From UBA1924 sp963976625 (GTDB lineage: Bacteria > Planctomycetota > Phycisphaerae > Phycisphaerales > UBA1924): a DNA stretch of 64,000 nucleotides. This document shows positions 18,658 through 27,127 of this stretch, piece by piece. The stretch covers positions 30,321-94,320 of the forward strand of contig CAXBLA010000013.1 in assembly GCA_963976625.1 (NCBI GenBank). The letters are read 5' to 3'. A program made the position numbers and the translations under genes. A model generated the notes under the pieces. It was not told where the DNA came from and ran no database searches. It was given only the letters and a program-made list of their open reading frames with translations. How positions within the stretch are numbered: the first letter of the stretch is position 1; every line of letters starts with the position of its first letter.

Positions 18658-19362
18658 ATGAAAGCACTGATCAGCATCGCAGCCACTGTGGTTTCCATCG
18701 CTGGGTCTTCAGCCATCGCTGATATCCCGACGCTGGGCGGCTCAATGAGCCACCTGCTCGTCACCTTGTTCGACAACGAGATCTATGTCACCTTCGAGAC
18801 GCCGGCCATGGCCACCGTCGAGATGCAGGATGTGCCTGGCGATTTCACCGGAGCCGCCAGCGTGCTCAACAACAAGCACGGGTACAACGGGCAGTTCGGC
18901 TGGCTCGCCAACGGGTTCATCTCGCTGCCCCCGGCATCGGGGATCTTCGTGCGGACCATCGAGCAGTCAGATCATCTCACGGTGTTCGAGGAATCCACCT
19001 TCGACCCGATCCTGGGCACCCGGGGCAGCTCGGATGTGTGGCAATGGGACGGCACGATGACCCACAACTGGTACGCCGCGAGCCTGCACGGCCCGCACTC
19101 GGCCAGCTACGAGGTCTTCGTGGGCGACCTAGCCGGCAACCCGCTCGACGGGTACCGCTCCGGGTTCGTCGAGCTCAACTTCGCCTTCGGGTCCAACATC
19201 ACGGCGGATTCCGAATTTGGCATCGGCGATCTCACGACCGGGACCATCAATCCGAATATTCCCCGCTTGAATCATCGCGGCATCGGAGCCGTCCCCGCAC
19301 CGGGCGCGATGGGCGTGCTCGCCTTCGCCGGGCTCGGCGCGTGCAAACGCCGTCGCGACTGA
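18658..19362 (+). CDS. Exported protein with PEP-CTERM-like sorting tail (copy 2)
   Basis: 234 residues, starting one base after the stop of copy 1, so certainly cotranscribed with it. Signal peptide (ISIAATVVSIAGSSAIA), the same central fold (EQSDHLTVFEES, FDPILGTRGSS, MTHNWYAASLHG, ASYEVFVGD), a C-terminal insertion of about 35 residues compared with copy 1, then VPAPGAMGVLAFAGLGACKRRRD, the same sorting-tail class. Tandem duplication followed by divergence. Terminated by the strong hairpin at 19388. Confidence 0.75.
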   Translation: MKALISIAATVVSIAGSSAIADIPTLGGSMSHLLVTLFDNEIYVTFETPAMATVEMQDVPGDFTGAASVLNNKHGYNGQFGWLANGFISLPPASGIFVRTIEQSDHLTVFEESTFDPILGTRGSSDVWQWDGTMTHNWYAASLHGPHSASYEVFVGDLAGNPLDGYRSGFVELNFAFGSNITADSEFGIGDLTTGTINPNIPRLNHRGIGAVPAPGAMGVLAFAGLGACKRRRD

Positions 19363-19387
19363 TTTTCCGTTTTATGATTCTATTGCC

Positions 19388-19428
19388 GCGGGTCTCGACC
19401 GAGTTGTTTGGTCGGGGCCCGCTTTTTT
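19388..19428 (+). terminator. Intrinsic terminator after the PEP-CTERM-like pair
   Basis: 13-bp stem GCGGGTCTCGACC (19388-19400) / GGTCGGGGCCCGC (19410-19422), with two G-U pairs, then six Ts. It separates the exported-protein pair from gmk. Confidence 0.9.
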
Positions 19429-19484
19429 CATCCTCGGCCAACACCGATCACCACGAGCCGATCCCGGTGCGCTATATTCCCCCC

Positions 19485-20120
19485 ATGGTTGACGATCTCG
19501 AAAGCATCAAGCACCCCAGGCTCCCGACAGACACCGACGACGGGCTCCTCCTGATGATCTCGGGCCCCTCGGGCGCGGGCAAGACCACCATCACGCGTGG
19601 CGTGGATCGCGCGATCGCCGATTCGGTCTTCTCGATCTCGTGCACCACCCGCGACAAAACCGAAGCCGACACCGAAGCCGTCGATTACCACTTCATCGAC
19701 GGCGAAGAGTTCCAAGAGCTGATCGACGACGGCGCGTTCCTCGAGTGGGCCGATGTCTTCGGCAAAAAGTACGGCACCCGCAAAAAATGGGTCGATGAGC
19801 AGCTCTCACGCGGTCGCCTCGTCATCCTCGAGATCGATGTCGAGGGCGCCAAGCAGGTCAAGGCCAAGATGCCCGACGCCTTCGGGATCTTCATCCTCCC
19901 CCCGAGCGAGGACGAGCTGCTCCGCCGACTCCGCAAGCGCAAGCGCGAGGGCGAAGAACTGATCCAGAAACGATTCGCCGAGGCCAAACGCGAGATCGCC
20001 GAGGCTAAGGCCTGCGATGCTTACGACCAGTTCCTCGTCAACGAGCACATCGACGATGCGATTGCCAAGGCGATCAATCTCGTCAAGACTGCACGCATCG
20101 AGCACGCCAAAAAGAGCTAA
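19485..20120 (+). CDS. gmk: Guanylate kinase
   Basis: Phosphorylates GMP to GDP. 211 residues, standard length. P-loop SGPSGAGKTT at residues 26-35, the GMP-binding SCTTRDKTEADTEAVDYHFI, FLEWADVFGKKYGT, VILEIDVEGAKQVK and IFILPPSEDELLRRLRKRK. The ATG at 19485 leaves a 20-residue N-terminal extension before the first strand; the open frame extends upstream but without family similarity. Followed by the convergent NTF2-like gene. Confidence 0.95.
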   Translation: MVDDLESIKHPRLPTDTDDGLLLMISGPSGAGKTTITRGVDRAIADSVFSISCTTRDKTEADTEAVDYHFIDGEEFQELIDDGAFLEWADVFGKKYGTRKKWVDEQLSRGRLVILEIDVEGAKQVKAKMPDAFGIFILPPSEDELLRRLRKRKREGEELIQKRFAEAKREIAEAKACDAYDQFLVNEHIDDAIAKAINLVKTARIEHAKKS

Positions 20121-20147
20121 AACGCTATAGAGCTAATCTACTTTTGC

Positions 20148-20558
20148 TCAGCAGGATTCTCCACACGCGCCCGCGGGGTAGCGAAACTCTTCCTTGACGA
20201 TCTTGCCGTTCTCGACGGTATACTCCGCGACTTCCTGCATGTTCGAGCGCGGCCATGACCCATCCTTGGGCTCCATGTCGAGATCAAAGATCACACTGAA
20301 CCCATTGGGCCCAACAAACGGCCCCGTCACTTCGCACGAATGACAAGTCACCTCGTCCTGCCACTTCTTGTACTTCGCTCCCACCTCTTCGCGCCCGGTG
20401 TACACCCGACCATCGCCCTCGATACTGGTCCAGCCTTCGACAAAGTGCCTGTCCCAGAGCTTGCTGTCGTGCTCAAGCATGTCCTCGCAAGGCGACTTGC
20501 AGTGCGCGACGAGCTCGTTGGCGATCTGGGTGACGGATTCGATTTGCGTAGTCGACAT
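20148..20558 (-). CDS. NTF2/SnoaL-like protein with cysteine pairs
   Basis: 136 residues. The cone-fold pattern (WDRHFVEGWTSIEGDGRVYTGREEV ... GFSVIFDLDMEPKDG ... EVAEYTVENGKIVKEEF) places it in the NTF2-like/SnoaL-like superfamily; activity unknown. Unusually it has six cysteines in three close pairs: CKSPC, CHSC and, at the extreme C-terminus, CGESC. The ATG at 20558 is fixed by an excellent Shine-Dalgarno AGGAGG (20564-20569) five bases upstream; an upstream in-frame start is rejected. Confidence 0.7.
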   Translation of the reverse strand: MSTTQIESVTQIANELVAHCKSPCEDMLEHDSKLWDRHFVEGWTSIEGDGRVYTGREEVGAKYKKWQDEVTCHSCEVTGPFVGPNGFSVIFDLDMEPKDGSWPRSNMQEVAEYTVENGKIVKEEFRYPAGACGESC

Positions 20559-20685
20559 GGGAACCTCCTGATATGCGTTGTGTTTCCCCGCGTCCGTCGC
20601 GGGCAGGCGCAAGCATATCAGTATTGTTCACACCATGCAATAGATGTTAGGGAATTGTTTTGATAATTCTCTCGGCGTGCATCAA

Positions 20686-21897
20686 TCAGCTCACCGTCAG
20701 CGTCGGCTTGCTCGACCCACCACTCATCGACGCGAGCGTCACCTGCGATTCGAGCTGATCGACCATGCCCGCCAGCGCCTTGGGCAGGGCCTCGCCGCCA
20801 GCAGTGCTGGAATCAAAGTTGTTAGCCGGCTTGCCATTGTCACTGTTCTCGCGCAGCGCCATGTTAATCGGGATCGCACCCAAGAACGGGTGGTTGAGGC
20901 GCTGGGCCATCATCTGTGCGCCGCCTCGCCCGAAGATATCGTACTCCTTGCCGTCGTCACCGATGAAGTAGCTCATGTTCTCGACGACGCCGAGCACCTC
21001 GACCCCGAGCGACTCGAACATCGCGCTCGCCCGCACCGCGTCGTCCTGCGCCACCTTCTGCGGCGTGCACACCACGACCGCGCCCGTCAGCTGCACGCTC
21101 TGCGCAAGCGTCAACGGCACATCGCCCGTGCCCGGCGGCAGATCAATAATCAGGTAATCCAACTCGCCCCACTGCGTCCGCTCGATGAGCTGATGGAACG
21201 CCCCGTGCGCCATCGGCCCACGCCAGATCAACGGCTTCTCCGTATCCACCAGCTTGCCCATCGTAATCGATTTAATCCCATGAGCCATGAACGGCTGGAG
21301 CGCCCCTTCGATCACGACCTGCTCCATCGCATGAAGCCCGAGCATGGTCGGCAGCGACGGCCCATAGATATCACCATCAAGCAGGCCCACGCTGTGCCCC
21401 TTACGCGCCAAGCCGATCGCCATGTTCACGGCCACCGTGCTCTTGCCCACGCCGCCCTTGCCCGCGCCCACCGCGATGATGTGCTTCACGCCCGGCACGC
21501 CGGTGGCGGCTGAGTTCTGCGGGGTCCGTGTATTGGCGTCGTGCTTGTCGGCGCCATCCTTCTGGTTATCTTTGAGCACGCCTTTTTGATCGCCCTTGAG
21601 TTTCATCACGACCTCGCCATGATGATCGACAAAGTCCACGATCAGCCCAAGGTCATCGATCCCCTGATCCTTGGCGGCCGAGCGCACCATCGAATCGATC
21701 ACCGCGCCCATCTTGGCGAGCTGATCCCGGGGCGGCTGGGGCGCACCCGGGTCGCCCTGGGTCATGCAGACCCGGACCGAGGCGTGCTCGTCGCACACCG
21801 CGATGTTCATCACGCACCCACGCGAGACCAGGTCGTCGCCCGATGGGTGCATCACGCCCCCGAGGGCTTCATTAATGTGCTCTTTGGTCAGTGTCAT
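20686..21897 (-). CDS. mrp: Mrp/ApbC family P-loop ATPase
   Basis: Mrp proteins are thought to carry Fe-S clusters to apoproteins. 403 residues: an N-terminal MIP18-like (DUF59-like) domain (1-100), a charged linker (KGDQKGVLKDNQKDGADK), then the deviant Walker A GAGKGGVGKST at 144-154, DGDIYGPSLPTMLG, WRGPM, DLPPGTGDVPLTLAQ and ENMSYF near 307. The CxxC that binds a bridging cluster in most Mrp proteins is absent: the stretch after ENMSYF reads IGDDGKEYDIFGRGG. Divergent from the Spy-like gene. Confidence 0.9.
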   Translation of the reverse strand: MTLTKEHINEALGGVMHPSGDDLVSRGCVMNIAVCDEHASVRVCMTQGDPGAPQPPRDQLAKMGAVIDSMVRSAAKDQGIDDLGLIVDFVDHHGEVVMKLKGDQKGVLKDNQKDGADKHDANTRTPQNSAATGVPGVKHIIAVGAGKGGVGKSTVAVNMAIGLARKGHSVGLLDGDIYGPSLPTMLGLHAMEQVVIEGALQPFMAHGIKSITMGKLVDTEKPLIWRGPMAHGAFHQLIERTQWGELDYLIIDLPPGTGDVPLTLAQSVQLTGAVVVCTPQKVAQDDAVRASAMFESLGVEVLGVVENMSYFIGDDGKEYDIFGRGGAQMMAQRLNHPFLGAIPINMALRENSDNGKPANNFDSSTAGGEALPKALAGMVDQLESQVTLASMSGGSSKPTLTVS

Positions 21898-22188
21898 GAC
21901 GCTGCTCCTTTGGTCTTGATCCGTCCAGCCCAGTCAAATTTTTGCACAATCCGACAGGATTCGGATTGTAGGGATTACGAATCAAGATCGTGCATAATTG
22001 CGCAGAATCATGGGCCCGAGTGCTGTTTTTGAACCCATGATGCTCCACCGGCGCACCCAAATCCGGCCGATAAATAGACAAGCCCTCAGCCGTGGATGCA
22101 ATACACAATCGGGCACCGCGTTGAGCCGGTCGGAACGGGAATCAGATTCTACAGAACAGCACAGCAACCATCCCAACGGAGATTCACC
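21898..22188. promoter_or_regulatory. Divergent intergenic region with 9-bp inverted repeat
   Basis: 291 bp between mrp (minus) and the Spy-like gene (plus). It holds a perfect inverted repeat ACAATCCGA (21946-21954) - CAGGAT - TCGGATTGT (21961-21969), about 50 bp upstream of mrp, without a T-run, so more likely an operator than a terminator. The middle (21965-22080) is AT-richer and should carry the promoters. No small gene was seen. Confidence 0.4.
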
Positions 22189-23025
22189 ATGAACAAGCAA
22201 GCCACCCGCACACTCTCAGCAACATTTGCCGTCCTCATCATCGCGGCCTCCGGGCTCGCCGGGGCAGCGCCAGAAGACAAGAAATCACGCAACAAAGAAC
22301 TCCTCCGCGGCCCCCGCGTCACCCACACCGATTCAACCAACTCCTCACGCGATCAGATGGACCGCGACGAGCCGATGCAGCTGCGAGAACGAGCCACCAA
22401 ACGCACCGGCGACAAGCGCGAACTGAGCCAGGCCGACCAGGCCCGCCCGATCTCCGTCCGCGAATACCTCGGCGCACTCCGCCAGCTTCAACGCCCGAAT
22501 GGCGAAGGCGCTTCATCGCTCTCCGAGACCCAGCGCGAAGACATCCGCGCCATCATGAGCGATCACCGCGATGCAACCCAGAAGTTCATGGAAGAGAACA
22601 AGGAGAAGCTCGAATCCATGCGTGAGCGTGCCCAAGAAGCCCGCAAGAATGCACAGGCCGACGGCGACGCCGAGCCCACCGAGGAGCAACGCGAAAAGGC
22701 ACGCGCCTTCCAAGAAAAAATGCGTAGCTTCATGGAAAACACACCGGCCAACAAGGAAGCCATGACCAAGATCAAGGCCGTGCTCTCCGCGGATCAGCTG
22801 GCAACCCTCGAAAAGCAGATCAAGGAAAACCGATCCAAGCAAGCACAGGGCCAGCGCCCCAACCGCGATATGCAGGGCGAGCCCGGCATGATGGAAAGAG
22901 ATGGGCAAGCCGCCAACCGCGAACGCCCGCAACGCCGCCAGCTCAACCGCGAGAACCTGAATGAAAAATCAGTTGATCAACCACAGCGCAAGCGCGGCCA
23001 GAAGCGTGCCAACCCTGACGATTAA
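22189..23025 (+). CDS. Exported Spy/CpxP-like protein with LTxxQ-type motifs
   Basis: 278 residues. A Sec signal peptide (LSATFAVLIIAASGLAGAAP) precedes a highly charged helical protein. Two LTxxQ-like elements, LSETQREDIRAI (about 130) and LSADQLATLEKQI (about 222), flank long amphipathic helices rich in Glu, Lys and Arg, the arrangement seen in periplasmic Spy/CpxP-like chaperones and metal-response proteins. The C-terminus is basic and low-complexity (RPQRRQLNRENLNEK). The ATG at 22189 has GGAG 8 nt upstream and begins the signal peptide. Confidence 0.6.
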   Translation: MNKQATRTLSATFAVLIIAASGLAGAAPEDKKSRNKELLRGPRVTHTDSTNSSRDQMDRDEPMQLRERATKRTGDKRELSQADQARPISVREYLGALRQLQRPNGEGASSLSETQREDIRAIMSDHRDATQKFMEENKEKLESMRERAQEARKNAQADGDAEPTEEQREKARAFQEKMRSFMENTPANKEAMTKIKAVLSADQLATLEKQIKENRSKQAQGQRPNRDMQGEPGMMERDGQAANRERPQRRQLNRENLNEKSVDQPQRKRGQKRANPDD

Positions 23026-23116
23026 AACCCAGTACACGCACGAGTGAATCGCGATCGACCTCCAGAAACCATGCCCGGCTGTCCGCAGCCGACGCAGCGA
23101 GATCCCGATTCCGTCC

Positions 23117-23149
23117 GAGGCTGTCACCGAAAGGTGCAGCCTCGTTTTT
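23117..23149 (+). terminator. Intrinsic terminator of the Spy-like gene
   Basis: Stem GAGGCTG(t)CACC - GAAA - GGTGCAGCCTC (23117-23143) with one bulged base, a GNRA tetraloop and a GTTTTT tail. Confidence 0.85.
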
Positions 23150-23162
23150 AATTGCATCGAGT

Positions 23163-23194
23163 AAAAAGCCGCAGGCATATCAACCCGCGGCTTT
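23163..23194 (-). terminator. Intrinsic terminator of nuoF
   Basis: Read on the minus strand: AAAGCCGC (23194-23187), a 14-nt loop and GCGGCTTT (23172-23165), continuing into Ts to 23163, 26 bases after the nuoF stop. Faces the opposing terminator at 23117. Confidence 0.75.
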
Positions 23195-23219
23195 CAGTCA
23201 TTGAACACTGATCGAGCGA

Positions 23220-24611
23220 TCATGCCCCGCTGAGCTCACCAAGATTAATCGTCACGGGCACGAAGGTCCGCGCGACGCGGGCCTCGAACTCATCACGATA
23301 CTTCTCCATGATCGTGCGGGCCGCCCAGTTGTTCCCGTCGGCCAAGCCGCAGATCGTGGTGCCGGGCATCGAGCCCATCGACTTGGCCACTTCCATCGCC
23401 AGGTCCAGGTCCTTGGTGCGTCCATCGCCGGCTTCGATCCGCGTCATGATCTGGTACAACCACCCCGAGCCCTCGCGGCAAGGCGTGCACTGCCCGCAGC
23501 TCTCATGCTTGTAGAACCGAGCGATGTTCCGCGCCACAGAAACCATATCGGTGTCCTCGTCGAACACGGTCGGCCCCGAGGTTCCCAGCCCGAGCACATC
23601 GTACTTGCGCCCGATATCGAAATCCATCTCGGCGTCGTACTGGTCCGGCCCGAGGATGCCCATAGAAACGCCGCCGGGGATCGCGCCCTTGAACTTCTTG
23701 CCGTTGCGCATGCCCCCGCAGTAGTCTTCAATCAGCGTGCGCAGCGGGATCCCGAGATCGAGCTCATAACAGCCCGGCTTCTCGACATGCCCGGAGACCC
23801 CCATCAGCTTGGTCCCAAAGCTCGGCGGCCCGCCGATACTGCTCTCGACGCCTTGCTCCTTGAACGCGTCCGCACCGTCCGTCATGATGAACGGCAAATG
23901 CGCCAGCGTCTCGACATTGTTGATGATCGTCGGGCGATCGAACAGTCCTTTGAGCGCCGGGAACGGCGGCTTGATCCGTGGCCAGCCACGCTTGCCCTCG
24001 AGCCCTTCGAGCAGCGCGGTTTCTTCGCCACAGATGTACGCGCCGGCTCCGCGATGCACATAGCAATCGCCGACGAACGGATCGCCCGATGCGTTGGGCG
24101 AGTTGTGCACGCCTTTGTCGCCGAAGATCCCGTTCTCGTACGCTTCTTTGATCGCTTGCTCAAGCACATGGGCCTGGTGGTGGTACTCGCCACGGATAAA
24201 GATGTACGCTTTGTTCAATCGGCACGCGTGCATACAGATCGCGATGCCCTCGAGCATGCCGTGGGGATCAAAGTCCATCAGCAGGCGATCCTTAAAGGTG
24301 CCCGGCTCCGACTCATCCGCATTGATCGCCAAGTACCGCTGCCCGCCGTCTGGGTCGGGCAGGAATGTCCACTTGAGCCCGGTCGGGAAGCCCGCGCCGC
24401 CGCGACCGCGCAAGACCGAATCCTTGACCTGGCTCGTCACATCCGCCGGCTTCATCGCCAGTGCTTTTTTGAGCCCGTCGTACCCGCCGGTCTTGACATA
24501 CTCGTCGTACCCGACCACATGGCGATCACGCTCGTGCCCGAAGGGAGCCGTGGGGATCCGCTTGAGGAGGTAATGCTGCGTGAGTGTGTTTTCCCAGGTC
24601 TTCTTGGGCAT
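23220..24611 (-). CDS. nuoF: NADH-quinone oxidoreductase subunit F
   Basis: NADH dehydrogenase flavoprotein of complex I; binds NADH, FMN and the N3 4Fe-4S cluster. 463 residues. RGRGGAGFPTGLKW near 69 is the NADH/FMN glycine-rich loop, followed by NADESEPGTFKDR, GAYICGEETALLEGLEG, and the cluster ligands in SCGQCTPCREGSGW with a later Cys in TTICGLADG. GGAG lies 8 nt before the ATG. nuoE does not flank it; nuoG is 8 kb away. Confidence 0.95.
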   Translation of the reverse strand: MPKKTWENTLTQHYLLKRIPTAPFGHERDRHVVGYDEYVKTGGYDGLKKALAMKPADVTSQVKDSVLRGRGGAGFPTGLKWTFLPDPDGGQRYLAINADESEPGTFKDRLLMDFDPHGMLEGIAICMHACRLNKAYIFIRGEYHHQAHVLEQAIKEAYENGIFGDKGVHNSPNASGDPFVGDCYVHRGAGAYICGEETALLEGLEGKRGWPRIKPPFPALKGLFDRPTIINNVETLAHLPFIMTDGADAFKEQGVESSIGGPPSFGTKLMGVSGHVEKPGCYELDLGIPLRTLIEDYCGGMRNGKKFKGAIPGGVSMGILGPDQYDAEMDFDIGRKYDVLGLGTSGPTVFDEDTDMVSVARNIARFYKHESCGQCTPCREGSGWLYQIMTRIEAGDGRTKDLDLAMEVAKSMGSMPGTTICGLADGNNWAARTIMEKYRDEFEARVARTFVPVTINLGELSGA

Positions 24612-24764
24612 CGATAAAACTCCAACTGGTCAGTGCGCCGATCGAGCCAGAGGGATCGCGCAGGATGCTCGATTCTAGCGTCTCCGACCCCATTCGTGGA
24701 CATTCCGAGCTATACAAGTTGTGCCATACACGCTGGCAACAGATCTCGCTCAAAGCCCTGAACC

Positions 24765-25163
24765 CTACAAACCATCGGCCCCAGCACTCGCCACGGCATG
24801 ATCGTCCTCGACCGAACTCCCCGAGACCCCGATCGCCCCAATGATCTCGCCATCGCTGTTCTTGATGCACACCCCGCCCGGGAAGGTGATCAAGCCGTCG
24901 TTGGAGTGCTCGATGTTGAACAGCGCCCCGCCCGGCTGAGAGAGCGACCCAATGATCCCGGTGTCCATATTGAAACTGCGGGCGGTCTTGGCCTTCTTCA
25001 TCGCGATATCGATCGAGCCGAGCCACGCCCCGTCCTCACGCGCAAACGCCGTCAGATTCATCCCCGAATCGATCACGGCGATGTCCATCTTGGTCCCCAG
25101 CTCCTGCGACTTAGCCCGGGCGGCCGCGATGACCTTGGTTGCTTGTTCGAGTGTGATGTTCAT
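24765..25163 (-). CDS. GlcG/HbpS-like protein (DUF336)
   Basis: 132 residues, single domain. LEQATKVIAAARAKSQELGTKMDIAVIDSGMNLTAFAREDGAW, AFSSS-type helix replaced by ARSFNMDTG, then FPGGVCIKNSDGEIIGAIGVSGSSVEDDHAVASAG are characteristic of the HbpS/GlcG family (heme-binding or glycolate-operon proteins; PduO C-terminal domain relatives). Cytoplasmic; no signal peptide. Its role here cannot be deduced from the neighbours (nuoF downstream, radical SAM gene upstream). Confidence 0.85.
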   Translation of the reverse strand: MNITLEQATKVIAAARAKSQELGTKMDIAVIDSGMNLTAFAREDGAWLGSIDIAMKKAKTARSFNMDTGIIGSLSQPGGALFNIEHSNDGLITFPGGVCIKNSDGEIIGAIGVSGSSVEDDHAVASAGADGL

Positions 25164-25272
25164 GGGATGATCTTTCTGTATGGGTTGAGTATTGGACCAA
25201 GCTCGATCGCCCGGCGGTTGATTGCCCTAGTCTAGACCGCTGACTCGTCAACATGCTCAGGCTCGCATAGGC

Positions 25273-26586
25273 TTAACCCAGCTTTCGCCATGCCCGCAGA
25301 TCCTGGTGATATCCTTCGCGCCGCGCCCGCACAAACTCCGGCTCATACAACCGAGTCACCAATTGGCGAAAGCCCGAGACCAGCTCCTCACTGGTCATGC
25401 CGATCGGCTCATAGTTGAGATCAAAGAGCGTGCACCGATCCCACTGCCCCGGATGCGTCAGCCGACCCGCCTCTTCGAGCCGACGGTAGAGCGCCGTCCC
25501 TGGGAAGGGCGTCTGCAGCGTCACTTGCACATCATACAGATTCGTCCGCTGGGCAAAGTCATACACCGCATCGAACGACCCCCCCGACTGCCCGTCGAGC
25601 CCGAGCACGAAGCACCCGATCACCGTGATCCCGTGGCGCTGGATCGTCCGCACCGCCTCTTCGTACTTCGGATACTGCGCCAGCTTCCAGTTGGTGTTCG
25701 TCTCGATCCCGTCGAGCCCCCGCGCATCGGGCGATTCGAGCCCAATGAGGACCTGCCTGCACCCCGCATGCTTCATGAGCCTCAGGAGCTTTTCGTCCTT
25801 GGCGATCGACACATCGCACTCGGTGAACCAGCGGACCCGCTCGGGGATCATGGCCTCGAGCAGCTCGTACGCCTTGCCCTTGCTCGCAAACGAGTTGTCG
25901 TCGGCCAGCTCGATAAACGGGCGATCCCAGATGGCTTTGATCGCCCGGATCTCCTCGATGACCTTCGCGGTCGGCTTCACCTTGTAGCCGCCGGTGAGCA
26001 TGATCGACGACGCACAAAAGTCGCACTTGTGCGGGCACCCACGCGTCGTCTGCACCGTCACCCGGTTGTATCGGCTGATATCCAGCAAATCAAACCGCGG
26101 CATCGGCGAGTCGTCCATACAGTAGTGCCCGTCGGTCTCATACCTGCTCTGCAATCGCCCACCTCGAAAATCCTCGATCAGCTGTACCCACACGGGCTCG
26201 CCCTCGCCCACCACCACACTATCCGCGTGCAACGCACATTCGTCTGGGATACAAGTCGCGTGCAAACCGCCAATCACGACCGTGATCCCCATCGCCCGGA
26301 AGCGATCGGCCAGTTCATACGCCTCGATCGCCTGAGCGGTCATCGTCGAAATCGCGACCAAATCAAACCCAAGCTCCGGTACCGTATCCCGATTGATGTC
26401 ATCCACCTCGTGATACGAAAGCTCAACATCCTCTGGCGTAAGAGCCGCCAGCGTGAGCAGCGACAAACTCGGAAGCGACGCGATCACCTCGGATCGTTCA
26501 ACAAACCCGGGCAGCGTGAGCCCCAGCTTCATCAGCTCCGCGTCCTGCACACGCACCCCGCTCATGGCGATGAGTCCGATCATCAT
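25273..26586 (-). CDS. B12-binding radical SAM protein
   Basis: 437 residues. The N-terminal half resembles a cobalamin-binding Rossmann fold (DLVAISTMTAQAIEAYELADRFRAMGITVVIGGLHAT). The SAM cluster motif CPHKCDFC (CxxxCxxC) lies near residue 184, followed by ELADDNSF and GLESPD as in B12-dependent methyltransferase-type enzymes. Substrate unknown; families of this shape act in lipid, hopanoid or pigment modification. The ATG at 26586 overlaps the stop of the upstream membrane-protein gene (ATGA), so the two are coupled. Confidence 0.85.
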   Translation of the reverse strand: MMIGLIAMSGVRVQDAELMKLGLTLPGFVERSEVIASLPSLSLLTLAALTPEDVELSYHEVDDINRDTVPELGFDLVAISTMTAQAIEAYELADRFRAMGITVVIGGLHATCIPDECALHADSVVVGEGEPVWVQLIEDFRGGRLQSRYETDGHYCMDDSPMPRFDLLDISRYNRVTVQTTRGCPHKCDFCASSIMLTGGYKVKPTAKVIEEIRAIKAIWDRPFIELADDNSFASKGKAYELLEAMIPERVRWFTECDVSIAKDEKLLRLMKHAGCRQVLIGLESPDARGLDGIETNTNWKLAQYPKYEEAVRTIQRHGITVIGCFVLGLDGQSGGSFDAVYDFAQRTNLYDVQVTLQTPFPGTALYRRLEEAGRLTHPGQWDRCTLFDLNYEPIGMTSEELVSGFRQLVTRLYEPEFVRARREGYHQDLRAWRKLG

Positions 26587-26993
26587 GACGCACCCCCGAG
26601 CATCGCAGCGGCCGTGATGTATGAGATCAGCACCCCGCCAAGCGTCAGCCCGATCACCGGGAGCACAAAGATCGACTTGGCCTTCTTCCATCGCGCGGCT
26701 ATAAAACAACAGATCGGCATCGCGACCGCCCCGACAATAAACGACCACGACATCGCGTCCCACAAGCCGGTGTTGATCTGCTCGGCGCTGAGCACCAACG
26801 CGCTGAGTCCGACCAACACATTGAGCAACCCCGTCCCAAAGAACGCAATATGCCCGAGCCGGGCCAAGCGACGCTCCCAGCTCCCGTACCCGCCCATGAA
26901 GTTTTCCTTGTGGAACCCGAGCCCGAGCATCGCCCCCGAGAGGAATCCCATGGTGATCCAGAGCCATCCGAAAGCGATATTGAGCATCATCAT
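26583..26993 (-). CDS. Four-helix membrane protein coupled to radical SAM enzyme
   Basis: 136 residues with about four membrane helices (FGWLWITMGFLSGAMLGLG, IAFFGTGLLNVLVGLSALVL, SFIVGAVAMPICCFIAA, FVLPVIGLTLGGVLISYITA) and a conserved-looking ENFMGGYGSWERRLARLGH loop. Family not recognised. It is the first gene of an operon with the radical SAM gene, overlapping it by 4 nt, so a role in the same pathway (membrane or lipid substrate) is inferred. A 14-bp palindrome sits 25 bp before the start. Confidence 0.6.
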   Translation of the reverse strand: MMMLNIAFGWLWITMGFLSGAMLGLGFHKENFMGGYGSWERRLARLGHIAFFGTGLLNVLVGLSALVLSAEQINTGLWDAMSWSFIVGAVAMPICCFIAARWKKAKSIFVLPVIGLTLGGVLISYITAAAMLGGAS

Positions 26994-27017
26994 CTCCTGT
27001 TGTTTGTATTCACTAGC

Positions 27018-27031
27018 TTAGTGTACACTAA
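27018..27031. promoter_or_regulatory. Perfect 14-bp palindrome, candidate operator
   Basis: TTAGTGTACACTAA, perfectly symmetric, between the divergent four-helix membrane protein / radical SAM operon (start 26993) and the epimerase at 27128. Size and position suit a dimeric repressor. No regulator is adjacent. Confidence 0.5.
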
Positions 27032-27127
27032 ATCTCGGCCTCTTGCAAGGGCTTTCTGGAAAAATCCGAAAACCGGCCGAATCTGAACGAAACGCAACAT
27101 ATCCAGCCGCCCGCCATATCCTCTGCC

